Origin: Paenibacillus sp. 453mf
Lineage (GTDB): Bacteria > Bacillota > Bacilli > Paenibacillales > Paenibacillaceae
NCBI RefSeq assembly: GCF_900116105.1
Contig: NZ_FPAC01000001.1
Coordinates: 1,788,862-1,852,861, forward strand
Direction: 5' to 3'
DNA length: 64,000 nucleotides
The notes below the pieces were generated by a model. The model saw only the letters and a program-made list of their open reading frames with translations, did no database searches and had not been told where the DNA came from. This document shows, in pieces, positions 63,551 through 64,000 of this stretch. Both the position numbers and the translations under genes were made by a program. The number at the start of each line of letters is the position of its first letter. Position 1 is the stretch's first letter.

Positions 63551-64000
63551 TTATAATTTTCCGTCCCATGGAAGTCCCTTGTGATATCGGTGACGGTCAT
63601 GTGCATGCCATGGTGCCAAATAATCAACACCAAGAAGATCAAATTCATACATCTCCCATATCTTGCATTGCTTCTGGCTAGAGCCGGCTGCATGAAGAAC
63701 GGCATTCACCGCTCTTCTCCCTGCCTCATTAGCACCTTCCATCGTAGCGAGATCTGTATTGGTCTTAACATAGTCGGATGCGAGGAATAGATTTGGAATG
63801 GAGGTATATGCATTCGGGCGAAGCTCCCAAGTCCCTACTTCATTTATTAAGAGTGGCTCCAGATTAACCGTATGATGTGGATTCTCAAAATGGATATCTG
63901 TATCCAAGAACCATGAATGAAGCACTTCATCATGCAAAATGATGCTGTCCACATTTAATCCTCTTTTTAACTGCTCCCATACTTCTTCTTTGATCTCCTC
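63551..64000 (-). CDS. FAD-dependent oxidoreductase (amine oxidase/squalene-type), C-terminal part
   Basis: Open to the right edge of the window, so only the last ~149 residues are seen. The 'IPNLFLASDYVKTNTDLATM' stretch followed by 'EGANEAGRRAVNAVL' is the conserved C-terminal FAD-contacting region of the amine-oxidase/phytoene-desaturase/hydroxysqualene-dehydroxylase superfamily. The last ~35 residues ('MYEFDLLGVDYLAPWHAHDR') form an extra tail. Substrate unknown; the Rossmann motif lies outside the window. Confidence 0.82.
   Translation of the reverse strand, partial: EEIKEEVWEQLKRGLNVDSIILHDEVLHSWFLDTDIHFENPHHTVNLEPLLINEVGTWELRPNAYTSIPNLFLASDYVKTNTDLATMEGANEAGRRAVNAVLHAAGSSQKQCKIWEMYEFDLLGVDYLAPWHAHDRHRYHKGLPWDGKL

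Overview
The window looks like a chromosomal piece of a spore-forming Firmicute, most likely Paenibacillus or a close relative. Pointers are strong AGGAGG-type ribosome binding sites, frequent GTG/TTG starts, a Tlp small acid-soluble spore protein, a GH11 xylanase nearly like the classic 'Bacillus circulans' enzyme, HelD, LmrA-type TetR/MFS pairs, and an RRNPP receptor with its pro-peptide. It is accessory and metabolic chromosome: no rRNA, tRNA, CRISPR array, transposase or prophage module was seen. The assignment to genus is inference from gene content.

Layout. 1-9000: small housekeeping and orphan genes (DUF423, nucleotide-kinase-like, aldo/keto reductase, NUDIX, a frameshifted DUF3885 gene, EF-G-binding protein, EcsC, SUMF1-fold lipoprotein, xylanase, a tyrosine-phosphatase remnant, an effector-binding-domain protein). 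9100-11500: WYL and AraC regulators and a LysE exporter. 11800-20550: a guanidine catabolism locus, with a guanidine-I (ykkC) riboswitch plus terminator driving two DUF1989 proteins, a biotin-dependent (guanidine/urea) carboxylase and allophanate hydrolase; it ends against the remnant of a YkkD-like SMR exporter, and a divergent APC permease carries an in-frame TGA. 20600-27700: HelD, a ferredoxin-reductase-like flavoprotein, a short UvrA paralogue and an ArsR/SRPBCC pair. 28159-31433: a sulfolipid operon (SqdX, patatin-like protein, SqdB). 31700-39770: TerC, two TetR/DHA2-MFS drug-efflux pairs and an orphan sugar-type binding lipoprotein with cre-like sites.

39970-44860: a receptor/pro-peptide signalling cassette with its own promoter and an 18-bp-stem terminator, a secreted alkaline phosphatase, a catalase remnant, and NhaC behind a structured leader. 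44861-50887: a broken phzF, then a D-alanine module (aminotransferase, D-Ala-D-Ala ligase, DdlR-like MocR regulator, CycA-like permease). 51193-54188: Tlp, and a nitroreductase/MarR/monooxygenase unit with a three-copy operator array. 55009-60896: an OmpR-type response regulator convergent with a 1718-residue Ser/Thr kinase-ATPase-GAF-histidine kinase. 61006-63450: a three-gene operon (small beta-rich protein, class 3 lipase, protein with a hydrophobic helical hairpin) behind an array of hexamers spaced exactly 11 bp, like a PhoP/OmpR-type box.

Several genes are decayed or interrupted (DUF3885, tyrosine phosphatase, SMR exporter, APC permease, catalase, phzF, possibly a monooxygenase start codon), so this region has a high load of relics. 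The strongest candidates for something little described are the receptor/pro-peptide pair at 40045-40978 and the lipase operon with its 11-bp repeat promoter.
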